A stretch of DNA of 38,070 nucleotides from an uncultured Bacteroidota bacterium (GCA_903904855.1 CAIVEH010000161.1:1-38070), one strand, 5' to 3'; shown: positions 6,910 through 15,150, counted from the first letter of the stretch. Notes: generated by a model from the sequence alone, not told the origin. Made by a program: numbers and translations.

Positions 6910-8427
6910 TTATTCCCCTCCCAGGTAGGCCAGCATTTCTTCGAGGTATTTGCGCTCGTTGCTGAGGCGGGGCACTTTGTGCTGGCCGCCCAGCTTGCCT
7001 TTGTCTTTGAGCCAGCGCTTGAAACCGTCTTTGGGCATCTGGTGCACTATGGGTGGGCGGAGGGCAATATCTTTATGGCGCTTGGCTTCGTAATCACTGT
7101 TAATGGCCTGCAGGGAGCGGTCGAGAAGGGTTGCAAACACATCGAGTGGCACGGGCAGGTAGTCGAACTCAATGATCCATTCGTGCGCGCCATTATCGGC
7201 CCCGGTCATGTATACGGGCGCAGCTGAATAATCGACCACTACTGCTCCTGTTTCGGCACAGGCTATGGCTATGGCATTGTCGGCATTGTCTACAATCACC
7301 TCTTCGCCAAAGGCATTGATAAAATGCTTCAGGCGGCCTGTTACCTTAATGCGGAACGGGTTGAGTGAAGTAAACTGGACAGTATCGCCTACCAGGTATC
7401 GCCACAGGCCGCCGTTGGTGCTGATGACGATGGCGTAATTTTTATAGAGTTCTACTTCTTTGAGCGTGAGGGTGCGGGGATTCTCTTTCTTGTACTCGTC
7501 CATGGGCATAAACTCATAGAATATGCCATGATTGAGAAACAGCAGCATTCCTTCTTCATCTTCGCGGTCCTGGGCGGCAAAGAAGCCTTCGGAGGCATTG
7601 TAGGTCTCGCGGTAATACATATAGGGCGAGGGTATGAACGACTCAAACTGCCTGCGGTACGGGGTGAAGTTGACCCCGCCATGAACATAGAGCTCCAGGT
7701 TGGGCCATATATCGAGGAGGTTGTTGGTGCCGGTGATCTCAAAGATGCGCTTGATGAGTACTATGGTCCAGGTGGGCACGCCGGCAATATAGGTTACATT
7801 TTCCTTTATGGTGCTGTGGGCCATGCGTTCTATTTTGGCCTCCCACTCGGCCATAAGGGCAATGCTCATTTCGGGCAGGCGGAAGAGCTGGCCGGCCAGG
7901 GGCATATTCTGGAGCATTACGGCAGAGATATCGCCGAAGAATGATGCGGCATTCATCTGGTTTACCTGGTGGCTGCCACCCAGCACCAGGCATTTGCCCG
8001 AGGTGAAGCTGGATTGCGGATTATCGCGCATGTAAAGCGCCAGTACGTCTTTGCCGCCCCTGAAATGGTTATCGTCGAGCGACTCTTTACTTACGGGTAT
8101 AAACTTGCTCTTATCGCTTGTAGTGCCGCTTGATTTGGCAAACCAGGTTATGGGTGATGGCCAGAGGATATTCTGGTTGCCCTCGAAAATGCGCTGTATA
8201 TAGGGTTTCAGGGATTCGTAATCGTTGATAGGTACGTTTTTCTGAAAATGGGAGATGCTATCGATATGTTCGAACTGGTATTTCTTACCGTATTCCGTGA
8301 ATTGCGCCGAGCCAATAAGGTGGTTAAATACCTGCTGCTGCGTATCAATCGGGTTGTGCATAAAGTTATCGATTGCGCTCTGGCGCAACTTGATAAAACC
8401 CTTGAATGCCGGACTGATTATGCTCAT
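6910..8427 (-). CDS. GH3-family acyl-adenylating/amido-synthetase-like protein
   Basis: 505 residues from the ATG beginning MSIISPAFKGFIKLRQ. GH3 proteins, best known as plant hormone-amino acid conjugases, belong to the ANL-like adenylating enzymes. The ATP-binding loop SSGTTSDKSKFIPVS is at residues 99-113; other family marks are YIAGVPTW, the YNASEGFFA motif, VISTNGGLWRY(L)VGDTVQF, and VTGRLKHFINAFGEEV near the C-terminal hinge. The substrate in bacteria is not known. An in-frame ATG 27 bases upstream (MEAPSGVWG) lies in a CCCCTGAAGGGG repeat and is unlikely to be the true start. The gene is the last of a minus-strand series lptB-DUF559-GH3 with gaps of about 40-75 bases and may be cotranscribed. 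Confidence 0.88.
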   Translation of the reverse strand: MSIISPAFKGFIKLRQSAIDNFMHNPIDTQQQVFNHLIGSAQFTEYGKKYQFEHIDSISHFQKNVPINDYESLKPYIQRIFEGNQNILWPSPITWFAKSSGTTSDKSKFIPVSKESLDDNHFRGGKDVLALYMRDNPQSSFTSGKCLVLGGSHQVNQMNAASFFGDISAVMLQNMPLAGQLFRLPEMSIALMAEWEAKIERMAHSTIKENVTYIAGVPTWTIVLIKRIFEITGTNNLLDIWPNLELYVHGGVNFTPYRRQFESFIPSPYMYYRETYNASEGFFAAQDREDEEGMLLFLNHGIFYEFMPMDEYKKENPRTLTLKEVELYKNYAIVISTNGGLWRYLVGDTVQFTSLNPFRIKVTGRLKHFINAFGEEVIVDNADNAIAIACAETGAVVVDYSAAPVYMTGADNGAHEWIIEFDYLPVPLDVFATLLDRSLQAINSDYEAKRHKDIALRPPIVHQMPKDGFKRWLKDKGKLGGQHKVPRLSNERKYLEEMLAYLGGE

Positions 8428-8456
8428 ACCCCAAACCCCTGAAGGGGCTTCCATTT
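8428..8456. repeat. CCCCTGAAGGGG intergenic repeat
   Basis: ACCCCAAACCCCTGAAGGGGCTTCC contains the perfect palindrome CCCCTGAAGGGG apart from the two central bases. It forms the 5' edge of the GH3 gene and, read in frame, gives a spurious N-terminal extension. Confidence 0.55.
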
Positions 8457-8469
8457 AGTACCCTGCCCC

Positions 8470-8844
8470 TTAAACGAGGCTTATAGCTGGGTGGTTAATA
8501 ATAAAATTTTCTATCGCCAAAATTACCAATTCCAATTCTTTCTCTACTTCTGCGTTTTTGAACCTGAGGAATTTTATACCTTCATTTTCCAGATTTTTTT
8601 GTCTTTCCGTATCATGTTCCAAAACCAGAGGGTTGTCGTGAATTTTTCCGTCGACCTCTATTATTAATTTCAGGGAATGGCAATAAAAATCAGCAATATA
8701 GATACTGATAGGATGCTGCCGCCTGAATTTATGTCCGAAAGGTCTATGTCTTAAATAACCCCATAATATTGTTTCGGCATAAGTCGGGTTATTACGCTGT
8801 GATTTTGCATTTTCAAATATAAGTTTATCTGCGCCTAAAAACAT
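8470..8844 (-). CDS. DUF559-family endonuclease-like protein
   Basis: About 124 residues from the ATG beginning MFLGADKLIF; a TTG 24 bases upstream would add MDYTLKKK. The family is related to Vsr-type PD-(D/E)xK nucleases. Visible signatures are AETILWGYLRHRPFGHKFRRQHPI (given here as AETILWGYLR and GHKFRRQHPI), then the catalytic-like core YIADFYCHSLKLIIEVDG with Asp and Glu, H/D positions in GKIHDN, and R(Q)KNLENEGIKFLRFKNAEV. Genes of this family are very common in Bacteroidota and their role is not established. It lies between lptB and the GH3 gene on the same strand. Confidence 0.85.
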   Translation of the reverse strand: MFLGADKLIFENAKSQRNNPTYAETILWGYLRHRPFGHKFRRQHPISIYIADFYCHSLKLIIEVDGKIHDNPLVLEHDTERQKNLENEGIKFLRFKNAEVEKELELVILAIENFIINHPAISLV

Positions 8845-8911
8845 TTTTTTCTTCAAAGTGTAGTCCAATTAATGAATAAAGAATGAAGTTATGTAGGTAG
8901 CTCAATAGTTG

Positions 8912-8937
8912 GTTCCCCTTTAGGGGACAGGGGGTTT
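8912..8937. repeat. G/C-rich repeat at the 3' end of lptB
   Basis: GTTCCCCTTTAGGGGACAGG followed by GGGTTT. An inverted relative lies at 9701-9746 on the other side of lptB. The final codons of lptB (KPPVP and stop) are part of this repeat. Confidence 0.6.
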
Positions 8938-9672
8938 CAGGTAATCTTTCCTTCTCAGCACGAAATTCTGGCCAAGGTATACTTTTCTTACCTGTTCGTC
9001 GGCGGCAAGATCTTCGGCACTGCCGGCTTTCAGAATTTTGCCTTCAAAAAGCAGGTAGGCGCGGTCGGTGATGGAGAGGGTTTCCTGCACATTATGGTCG
9101 GTGATGAGGATACCTATATTCTTGAATTTAAGGGTTGCCACTATGCTCTGTATATCTTCAACCGCTATCGGGTCGATACCGGCAAAGGGCTCATCGAGCA
9201 GTATGAATTTGGGGTTTACGGCCAGTGCGCGGGCTATCTCTGTGCGACGCCGTTCGCCACCACTCAGTACATCGCCGTTGCTTTTGCGCACATGCTTCAG
9301 GTGAAACTCCTCAAGCAGGTCTTCGAGTTTGAACTTTTGCTCCTTGCGGGTAAGTTTGGTCATTTCGAGTACTGCGGCAATATTATCTTCTACTGATAGC
9401 TTGCGGAAAATGGAGGCTTCCTGCGGCAGATAACCTATACCCATCTGGGCGCGCTTGTACATGGGTAGCTTGGTAATATTCTCTGTATCCAGAAATACCT
9501 CGCCCTTGTCGGGTTTTACCAGCCCCACAACCATATAGAAAGAAGTGGTTTTGCCGGCGCCATTTGGACCCAGCAGACCCACAATTTCGCCCTGGCTCAC
9601 TTCAAACGACACATTGTTGACCACAGTGCGCTTGCCATATTGTTTTACCAGACCCTGTGTGTATATTTTCAA
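8920..9672 (-). CDS. lptB: Lipopolysaccharide export ATP-binding protein LptB
   Basis: 250 residues if translation begins at the TTG at 9672 ([18 protein letters not shown]); there is no ATG there, AAAAGGCAGC precedes it, and a TAnnTTTG box lies 15 bases upstream, so the longer open frame (27 more residues, all from repeat DNA) is excluded. LptB is the cytoplasmic ATPase of the LptBFGC complex that extracts LPS from the inner membrane. Walker A GPNGAGKT is at residues 35-42, then Q-loop [15 protein letters not shown], signature LSGGERRR, Walker [13 protein letters not shown] and the H-switch [18 protein letters not shown] is characteristic for LptB. The C-terminal KPPVP is repeat-derived. Confidence 0.94.
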   Translation of the reverse strand: MKIYTQGLVKQYGKRTVVNNVSFEVSQGEIVGLLGPNGAGKTTSFYMVVGLVKPDKGEVFLDTENITKLPMYKRAQMGIGYLPQEASIFRKLSVEDNIAAVLEMTKLTRKEQKFKLEDLLEEFHLKHVRKSNGDVLSGGERRRTEIARALAVNPKFILLDEPFAGIDPIAVEDIQSIVATLKFKNIGILITDHNVQETLSITDRAYLLFEGKILKAGSAEDLAADEQVRKVYLGQNFVLRRKDYLKPPVP

Positions 9673-9687
9673 AAGCTGCCTTTTAAA

Positions 9688-9695
9688 CAAAAATA
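9688..9695 (-). promoter_or_regulatory. -7 box TATTTTTG before lptB
   Basis: Minus-strand TATTTTTG fits TAnnTTTG and ends 15 bases before the proposed TTG start, which supports that start over the upstream one. Confidence 0.55.
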
Positions 9696-9700
9696 AGTAA

Positions 9701-9746
9701 AAACCCCTGTCCCCTCCCGAAAAATCGGGACTTTGTGCCGGGGAAC
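9701..9746. repeat. G/C-rich repeat at the 5' end of lptB
   Basis: AAACCCCTGTCCCCTCCCGA, an internal CCCGAAAAATCGGG hairpin, then GCCGGGGAAC. Inverted relative to the copy at 8912-8937, so lptB is bracketed by the pair. Confidence 0.6.
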
Positions 9747-9926
9747 AATCCATTTGGCTACAGATTTAACGTTAGCGTAAGTGAAAGCTATGATGCACTT
9801 ACACTGATTCCGCCTCTGCAGGGCTTAAAAAAATCATTTCAAATACCGATGGCCTTCACCCCCGCTGATAGATTAAGCCCATTCAGGGCTCCTATTGTAC
9901 TTTATAAATTGTTGATAGCGTATCAT

Positions 9927-10502
9927 TTACTCCTCAAAATTGAGATTTACCGGGCCTTTATAGATTATGGTTCCTTTTTTATCGGTTGGCTCATCAATTA
10001 CATCAATATGGATATTATCGAACCAGATTTTACCGTGGCCGTTGAGTATGGCGCCAATCACAATCTCCTGAGCATTATCAGATACATAGAGGGTTATTTC
10101 GTATTTAGTCCAGTCGGTAGTGCCTTTTATGGGGCGGTCTTCCATATTGTCGAAAGCCAGTGCGCCTTCGGTGGGCTGGCCATCAATGCGCAGGAAGAAA
10201 CCAGCATATTTTTCCACATCCCATGATTTCATGTAGCCGGACAGGCGTATTTTTTTGTTGCGGTAGCGGCCAGGTTTAAAGGACTGTACCAAGGAGCAGT
10301 AACCTGTGATTCTGCCTCTTACCGATTGTATAGTGCCAGCTTTGCTGCCACTTACGCCTGAGCCAGGTTCCATACCAGCGCTGTAAGCATCGGGATCTGT
10401 GCCGTCTTTATGCCAGCCTTTGGGAGTATCGAATGAGGTAATTATGAACAACAGGATAAGCAGTAAACAACTATAGAGGGATTTCATTTTGAGTAATTTC
10501 AT
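9927..10502 (-). CDS. Secreted beta-sandwich protein, unknown function
   Basis: 191 residues from the first ATG; the ATG 15 bases further in (MKSLYSCLLLILLFIITS) is also possible. The frame continues upstream to a TTG, but that overlaps the promoter box at 10515. A signal peptide or anchor is followed by GWHKDGTDPDAYSAGMEPG, and then by a repeated beta-rich pattern: KKIRLSGYMKSWDVEKYAGFF, RIDG, LAFDNMEDRPIKGTTDW, YEITLYVSDNAQEIVIGAI, GHGKIWFDNIHIDVID. This pattern (fold resembling carbohydrate-binding or galactose-binding-like modules) occurs as a stand-alone protein and as a C-terminal domain of some bacterial regulators. Ligand unknown. Confidence 0.7.
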   Translation of the reverse strand: MKLLKMKSLYSCLLLILLFIITSFDTPKGWHKDGTDPDAYSAGMEPGSGVSGSKAGTIQSVRGRITGYCSLVQSFKPGRYRNKKIRLSGYMKSWDVEKYAGFFLRIDGQPTEGALAFDNMEDRPIKGTTDWTKYEITLYVSDNAQEIVIGAILNGHGKIWFDNIHIDVIDEPTDKKGTIIYKGPVNLNFEE

Positions 10503-10514
10503 TGCAGTTATGGT

Positions 10515-10522
10515 CAAATTTA
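10515..10522 (-). promoter_or_regulatory. -7 box TAAATTTG
   Basis: Minus-strand TAAATTTG matches TAnnTTTG and lies 12 bases before the ATG at 10502, giving a very short leader for the secreted beta-sandwich protein. Confidence 0.5.
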
Positions 10523-10599
10523 ATCAATAAATCCGGATGGATGGAATTAACGACAGACAGATTGCACTAAAAAACTCCAATTGTTGTTTTAAAAATCGG

Positions 10600-10607
10600 T
10601 ATATTTG
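10600..10607 (+). promoter_or_regulatory. -7 box TATATTTG before ParE-type TA pair
   Basis: TATATTTG fits TAnnTTTG; TTGTTG at 10581-10586 could serve as the distal element at about 13-16 bases spacing. The antitoxin ATG is 43 bases downstream. Confidence 0.5.
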
Positions 10608-10650
10608 ATATTGAAAAGTATAGTGAGGTACGATACCCTGCTAAAATTAA

Positions 10651-10881
10651 ATGATCATGCAAGCAACTTATCACATCCGTATAAAAAAAGATTTTGCTGC
10701 TGCCCTTATTGAGGATTTGCACAAAATGGAAGCAGTGGAGTTTATATGTGATAAGGAAGCCGATATAGAAATCCCGCAATGGCAACAGGATGAAGTAAAA
10801 AGAAGAATAGACTATTACGATAAAAATCCTCAAGAGCTTATTTCCTGGGAAGATGTTCGCAAAAGTTTAAAAACAGGATAA
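10651..10881 (+). CDS. Antitoxin of a RelE/ParE-type pair
   Basis: 76 residues (or 74 from the second ATG, MQATYHIRIKKDF). An N-terminal strand (TYHIRIKKDFAAALIEDLHK) is followed by an acidic middle (ADIEIPQWQQDEVKRRIDYY) and a C-terminal segment with ELISWEDVRKSLK. The QDEVKRRIDYY...W.DV motif is typical of addiction-module antitoxins placed before ParE/RelE toxins. The stop codon TAA is directly followed by the toxin ATG, so the two are translationally coupled. Confidence 0.75.
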   Translation: MIMQATYHIRIKKDFAAALIEDLHKMEAVEFICDKEADIEIPQWQQDEVKRRIDYYDKNPQELISWEDVRKSLKTG

Positions 10882-11187
10882 ATGCACCAATGGGAAGTAA
10901 AATTTTCGCCTGAAGCAAATAAGGAATTACAAAGTGCTATTGATTATTACAATCTCCAGCAACCTGGCTTAGGTCTTGATTTTCTTCTGGAATTTGATAA
11001 TCAAATTGAGCATATTTCTTTTTATCCATACGCGTGTGCCATACGGTATCTAAATGTTCGTTTTGCACTAATCAACAGATTTCCATACGCTATCCATTAT
11101 ACCATAAAGGAAAACATCAATACCATCATTGTTCAGACCGTAATATCTGCTTTCAGAAATCCTGAAGAACACTGGAAAGAAAGATAA
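10882..11187 (+). CDS. RelE/ParE-family toxin
   Basis: 101 residues. Family pattern visible: WEVKFSPEANKELQSAIDYY, the hinge Q.PGLGLDFLLEFDNQIEHI, the strand pair YPYACAIRYLNVRFALINRF, PYAIHYTI and IIVQTVISAFRNPEEHWKER, whose end matches the A.R.P..W..R tail of ParE-like toxins. Members poison either gyrase (ParE) or translating mRNA (RelE); the sequence alone does not decide which. It starts one base after the antitoxin stop and appears full length. Confidence 0.85.
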   Translation: MHQWEVKFSPEANKELQSAIDYYNLQQPGLGLDFLLEFDNQIEHISFYPYACAIRYLNVRFALINRFPYAIHYTIKENINTIIVQTVISAFRNPEEHWKER

Positions 11188-11328
11188 GATCAATTTATCA
11201 CCACCATTTTCTTATTCACCACACCTGTGCCATCCTAATTATCGGCCTTTACTATAGAAATACGCGTGGGAACAATTAAAAAAAACAATTGCGATGAAAA
11301 TATTAGTTTCATATCTTGAACACATTGC

Positions 11329-12042
11329 ATGGCCTATTTCATTCGTTTCTTCCTTTTAATAATGGTATTTGTTGTCCAACAATGTTATGGGCAAGATACT
11401 CTCGTTAAATACTTTGTCGTAGATACCATTTTGTTCAATAAAGATATCATCAGAAACAAGTTATTCGATGGTAAATATTTTATGTATTTATTAGTGAAAG
11501 AAAACGAAGAAAAGGTCTTTTTTGAAGGAAATTTCTATATTGAAACATATCCAAACTTGGAAACAAAAATCCGATATTTAAAAGGAGATTCTTTGAATGT
11601 CGGGATAATAATGGATGATAAAAGAAGTATAATCTGGCTTAATCACATTGAATATTTGCCAGATACAATTCATATTCCAAAATGGGATTTGATTCACAAT
11701 CAATTGCAAGATTCAGTTAAGACATGGGTAGGGTATTATCATTATATTGGTGATAGTATGGTGGCATTATATAAACAAAAGTCAAGAGAATATGTAACCA
11801 ATAAAAAATCTGAAACTCAACTTAAAAGCTACAGCTTCATCTTGAATAATGTCTCCTATCAGGTTCAATTGACCACTGAAGTTGAAAACCTGGTTACCTG
11901 GTATCATGGTTATCCTTCGAGAAAAGGAGAGGAAAGGAGATATAAAAAAGAGATTAGAGGCAGAAAAAACGTAAAATATAACAGATTCGCAGTTTCTGTT
12001 CATAAAAAGCAAAAGGTCTATATTGGAAGAATCAGCTTATGA
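11329..12042 (+). CDS. Orphan secreted protein, unknown function
   Basis: 237 residues with a signal peptide (MAYFIRFFLLIMVFVVQQCYG, cut near QCYGQ). The mature part has alternating strands rich in Y, I, K and D (KYFMYLLVKENEEKVFFEG; IRYLKGDSLNVGIIMDDKRS) and a very basic C-terminus (RRYKKEIRGRKNVKYN). No motif or family is recognised. It is noticeably AT-richer than ispG, with which it converges with only six bases between the stops. Base composition and the neighbouring toxin-antitoxin pair suggest a small acquired segment between 10.6 and 12.0 kb. Confidence 0.7.
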   Translation: MAYFIRFFLLIMVFVVQQCYGQDTLVKYFVVDTILFNKDIIRNKLFDGKYFMYLLVKENEEKVFFEGNFYIETYPNLETKIRYLKGDSLNVGIIMDDKRSIIWLNHIEYLPDTIHIPKWDLIHNQLQDSVKTWVGYYHYIGDSMVALYKQKSREYVTNKKSETQLKSYSFILNNVSYQVQLTTEVENLVTWYHGYPSRKGEERRYKKEIRGRKNVKYNRFAVSVHKKQKVYIGRISL

Positions 12043-12048
12043 GAACAA

Positions 12049-14133
12049 TCAAACTCCCACCCATGCCCCATTCTCTTTCAGCAATCCTATAAGTTCGTCC
12101 ACAGCTATCTCGCTGGGCACATTTTTTTTCACCACTTCCTTGCCTTTGTAGAGGGTAATTTTACCCGGCCCGCTGCCTACATAGCCAAAGTCGGCATCAG
12201 CCATCTCTCCGGGGCCGTTTACTATGCAGCCCATGATAGCAATCTTCACACCTTTAAGGTGGTTGGTGGCGGCACGAATCTTAGCTGTGGTCTCCTGAAG
12301 GTCGAAGAGGGTGCGGCCGCAACTTGGGCATGATATATACTCGGTCTTACTGATTCGGGTGCGGGTAGCCTGCAGTATGGAGAAGGCTGTATTGTTCAGG
12401 AACTGGGCATTGCTTTTTACCTCAAGGTAAGTGCGGCCGCTGATCTTGTTGTTATTCAGATTATCACTGTTATTTTTCAGCCAGATACCATCACCAAAAC
12501 CGTCGAGGAAAAGCCCTCCGGCATCGGTGGCAAAATGTATCAGCTGTTCATCTACGGTTTGCTCCTGGCTTTCTACCTGCAATATAACCGGGCATTTCAC
12601 CTGCTGGTCCATAAGCTCTATAAGCAGCCTGCGTATGGAAGCCATGGCATGGGAATTGGAAGTATATACAACCAATACTGCTTTTGGGTAAAACTTTATT
12701 TTATCTACAACTCCATCCAGAATATGATTGGCATCCACTGTTACAAAATGCATCTGATCCAGTGTAAATGTTCTTTCCAGGTATTCTTCCTGTCTGTAAA
12801 TGGGGAAATACTTTGTCTTATCTGCCGCCTGCTCCCAGGTATCAGGATTGCAGATTACCTGCAATGTGCCGGGTAGCTGGAAGTCGAATATTTTATCACC
12901 GGTAAATACAAAATCCGCTGCGCCATCGTTGATGCTCCATTTATCGGTAGCATCATTGTAAGTGTAACCAGCAGGCTGCAGGCTGTTGGTATCCAGATTT
13001 GTTTCGCGGCTGTAATCGGCCACTACAACAGGTACGTTGTGAGAACCGGTATGCTGCACAGTTAAAGTATCTCTGCGCTTATAGCTGAATGGATTGTAGG
13101 GGAGTTTTGGGAATTGGGAATTGGGAATTGGGGATTGGGTTTGTAATTCCTGGGGAATTGGGAACTGTGCAATTTTATCATGGTTTTTACGTAATCTGTT
13201 GGTGAGATTTGACAACTTTCCAATGGTTGTCAAATCTTGTTGACGCGCACCTTCATATCTGTTCACAATATCCTTGCACACAGGTATCTCAAATTCCGGA
13301 TCTTCGGTCAGTGAAACCCGGATAGTATCGCCAATGCCATCTTCAAGCAATGTGCCTATTCCTATAGCGCTTTTTATGCGGCCATCTTCGCCATCGCCTG
13401 CTTCCGTTACCCCCAGGTGCAGCGGGTAGCACTCCCCGAATTCCTGGTCCATTTGCTGCACCAGCAATCTGTAGGCCTGCACCATCACCTGCGGATTGCT
13501 TGATTTCATGCTCAGCACTATCTGGTGGTAATTTTCGCTGCGGGCAATGCGCAGAAATTCCATAGCGCTCTCCACCATACCAATGGGCGTATCGCCATAG
13601 CGGCTCATAATACGGTCGCTGAGGCTGCCATGGTTAGTGCCTATGCGCATAGCGGTGCCATGTTCCCGGCATATCTTCACCAGGGGTGTAAACCGTTCCC
13701 TTATACGCTCTATCTCTGCCAGATACTCGGCATCTGTATATTCTATCTGGTCAAATTTCTTTTTATCAACATAGTTGCCAGGGTTTACCCTTACTTTCTC
13801 CACTATGCGTGCAGCAATCTCGGCAGCATTGGGGGTAAAATGGATATCTGCTATCAGGGGGGTGTCATATCCTCTTTTGCGCAGTTCATTCTTTATAATC
13901 CGGAGGTTTTCGGCTTCATTTTTGCTTGGGGCCGTTATGCGCACCATATCTGCCCCTGCCTCAATGCACCGGATAGTTTGCGCCACTGTTGCAGCGGTAT
14001 CCATTGTATCGGTGGTGGTCATGGTCTGGATCAGGATCGGGTGGCCATTTCCCAGGTAAAGGTTCCCGATTTTCACTTCCCTGACGGGAAGGCGCTTGTA
14101 TTCTGTGAGGGAGGAGCAATAATGCTGCAACAT
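12049..14133 (-). CDS. ispG: 4-hydroxy-3-methylbut-2-en-1-yl diphosphate synthase
   Basis: 694 residues, the long three-domain form known from Bacteroidota, Chlamydia and plants. IspG (GcpE) converts ME-cPP to HMBPP in the MEP isoprenoid pathway using a [4Fe-4S] cluster. The TIM barrel starts with KIGNLYLGNGHPILIQTMT and includes RITAPSKNEAE, NPGNYVD, GTNHGSLSDRI, LHLGVTEAGDGEDGR and IGDTIRVSLTEDP. The C-terminal domain carries Cys602 and Cys605 (CPSCGRTLFDLQ), Cys636 (MGCIVNGPGE) and Glu643. Between barrel and middle domain, residues 323-343 (QFPIPQELQTQSPIPNSQF) are low-complexity and come from an AATTCCC tandem repeat. Probably monocistronic. Confidence 0.96.
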   Translation of the reverse strand: MLQHYCSSLTEYKRLPVREVKIGNLYLGNGHPILIQTMTTTDTMDTAATVAQTIRCIEAGADMVRITAPSKNEAENLRIIKNELRKRGYDTPLIADIHFTPNAAEIAARIVEKVRVNPGNYVDKKKFDQIEYTDAEYLAEIERIRERFTPLVKICREHGTAMRIGTNHGSLSDRIMSRYGDTPIGMVESAMEFLRIARSENYHQIVLSMKSSNPQVMVQAYRLLVQQMDQEFGECYPLHLGVTEAGDGEDGRIKSAIGIGTLLEDGIGDTIRVSLTEDPEFEIPVCKDIVNRYEGARQQDLTTIGKLSNLTNRLRKNHDKIAQFPIPQELQTQSPIPNSQFPKLPYNPFSYKRRDTLTVQHTGSHNVPVVVADYSRETNLDTNSLQPAGYTYNDATDKWSINDGAADFVFTGDKIFDFQLPGTLQVICNPDTWEQAADKTKYFPIYRQEEYLERTFTLDQMHFVTVDANHILDGVVDKIKFYPKAVLVVYTSNSHAMASIRRLLIELMDQQVKCPVILQVESQEQTVDEQLIHFATDAGGLFLDGFGDGIWLKNNSDNLNNNKISGRTYLEVKSNAQFLNNTAFSILQATRTRISKTEYISCPSCGRTLFDLQETTAKIRAATNHLKGVKIAIMGCIVNGPGEMADADFGYVGSGPGKITLYKGKEVVKKNVPSEIAVDELIGLLKENGAWVGV
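13105..13167. repeat. AATTCCC tandem repeat inside ispG
   Basis: Plus-strand GGGAATTGGGAATTGGGAAT, GGGGATTGGG and, after GTTTGTAATTCCTG, GGGAATTGGGAACTG: at least four units of a 7-mer, read in frame as a linker of about 21 residues in IspG. Confidence 0.85.
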
Positions 14134-14164
14134 AAAATTTTATAGTTGTTTAGTTGTCTGAGTA

Positions 14165-14187
14165 TGCCACATATTTAAAGTGTGGCA
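14165..14187. repeat. Dispersed hairpin of the GTGCCACACTT type, copy 2
   Basis: TGCCACA (14165-14171) pairs perfectly with TGTGGCA (14181-14187), loop TATTTAAAG. It lies 32 bases upstream of the ispG start, within the probable ispG leader, and is related to the copy at 4052-4078. Confidence 0.6.
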
Positions 14188-14235
14188 CACTTAAGTTATC
14201 GTTAAATCAGATTAAAATACAGCCGGTATATGGAG

Positions 14236-14243
14236 CAAAGTTA
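14236..14243 (-). promoter_or_regulatory. -7 box TAACTTTG upstream of ispG
   Basis: Minus-strand TAACTTTG matches TAnnTTTG. It would give an ispG leader of about 95 bases that contains the TGCCACA hairpin. Confidence 0.5.
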
Positions 14244-14324
14244 GCCTTATTGCAGGCTAATTTTAATGCCTCTTTTCTTATATAACCATAATAAAAAGGT
14301 AATTTTCAGCCGATCTTTGTACCC

Positions 14325-14332
14325 TATGTTTG
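14325..14332 (+). promoter_or_regulatory. -7 box TATGTTTG upstream of the alpha/beta hydrolase
   Basis: TATGTTTG matches TAnnTTTG, 51 bases before the ATG at 14384. Confidence 0.5.
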
Positions 14333-14383
14333 CATTTTTAAACCAAACAATCGTATTTTAGCGAAATTACCAGACTAAAGTGA

Positions 14384-15145
14384 ATGGACTACGAAGTAAG
14401 GCAATCGGGAAAATTTAAATATGTAGAGGAGGGAACGGGTGAGCCGATAGTGCTGTTGCATGGGCTATTCGGTGCTTTGAGTAATTTCAAGGACCTAATT
14501 GATCATTTCAGGCACTCTTACAGGGTAATTATCCCCCTGTTACCTCTTTACGACCTCTCTCTTATTGAGACAAGTGTTTCGGGTCTGGCAAGACATGTGA
14601 CCAAATTCATTGAACACCAGAAATTAGAGCGTTTTCATCTACTGGGTAATTCACTCGGCGGGCATATAGGGCTTGTATATACACTCAAGCACCAGAACAT
14701 GGTTAAAAGTATCACACTTACCGGCAGTTCTGGTTTGTTTGAGAATGGCATGGGCGAAACCTATCCTAAACGGGGCAATTACGATTATGTAAAAACAAAG
14801 ACTGAGCTTACATTTTACGATCCCGCAGTAGCTACCAAGGATCTGGTGGATGAGGTATTTGAAATAGTGAACAGCCGGCTGAAGGCGCTTAAGATCATTG
14901 CCCTTGCCCGATCGGCTATACGGCATAACCTGGGAGATGAACTGAAAGAAATCAAAATACCGGTATGCCTTATCTGGGGCCTCAATGATACTATTACACC
15001 ACCAATGGTGGCTGAAGAATTTCATAAATTGTTGCCTACATCTGAACTGCACTGGATAGACAAATGTGGTCATGCCCCTATGATGGAGGTGCCAAAGGAA
15101 TTTAATGAAATACTCTCTTCATTTCTTGAAAAATGCAAGGGGTAA
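14384..15145 (+). CDS. Alpha/beta-hydrolase
   Basis: 253 residues with the complete alpha/beta-hydrolase outline. The oxyanion loop is LLHGLFG (residues 24-30), the nucleophile elbow GNSLGG gives Ser90, the acid is Asp202 in WGLNDTITPP, and His230 lies in DKCGHAPMMEVP. The C-terminus fits the family length. It resembles hydrolases of the MhpC/BioH-like group; the substrate cannot be told. No signal peptide, so cytoplasmic. It is followed after 91 bases by the CBS-domain gene on the same strand, which may have its own promoter. Confidence 0.92.
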   Translation: MDYEVRQSGKFKYVEEGTGEPIVLLHGLFGALSNFKDLIDHFRHSYRVIIPLLPLYDLSLIETSVSGLARHVTKFIEHQKLERFHLLGNSLGGHIGLVYTLKHQNMVKSITLTGSSGLFENGMGETYPKRGNYDYVKTKTELTFYDPAVATKDLVDEVFEIVNSRLKALKIIALARSAIRHNLGDELKEIKIPVCLIWGLNDTITPPMVAEEFHKLLPTSELHWIDKCGHAPMMEVPKEFNEILSSFLEKCKG

Positions 15146-15150
15146 TTTGT

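Noticed and set aside
9735-10226. Plus-strand 163-residue frame antisense to the secreted beta-sandwich gene
   Set aside because: Shadow of the minus-strand gene plus repeat DNA; no start signal.
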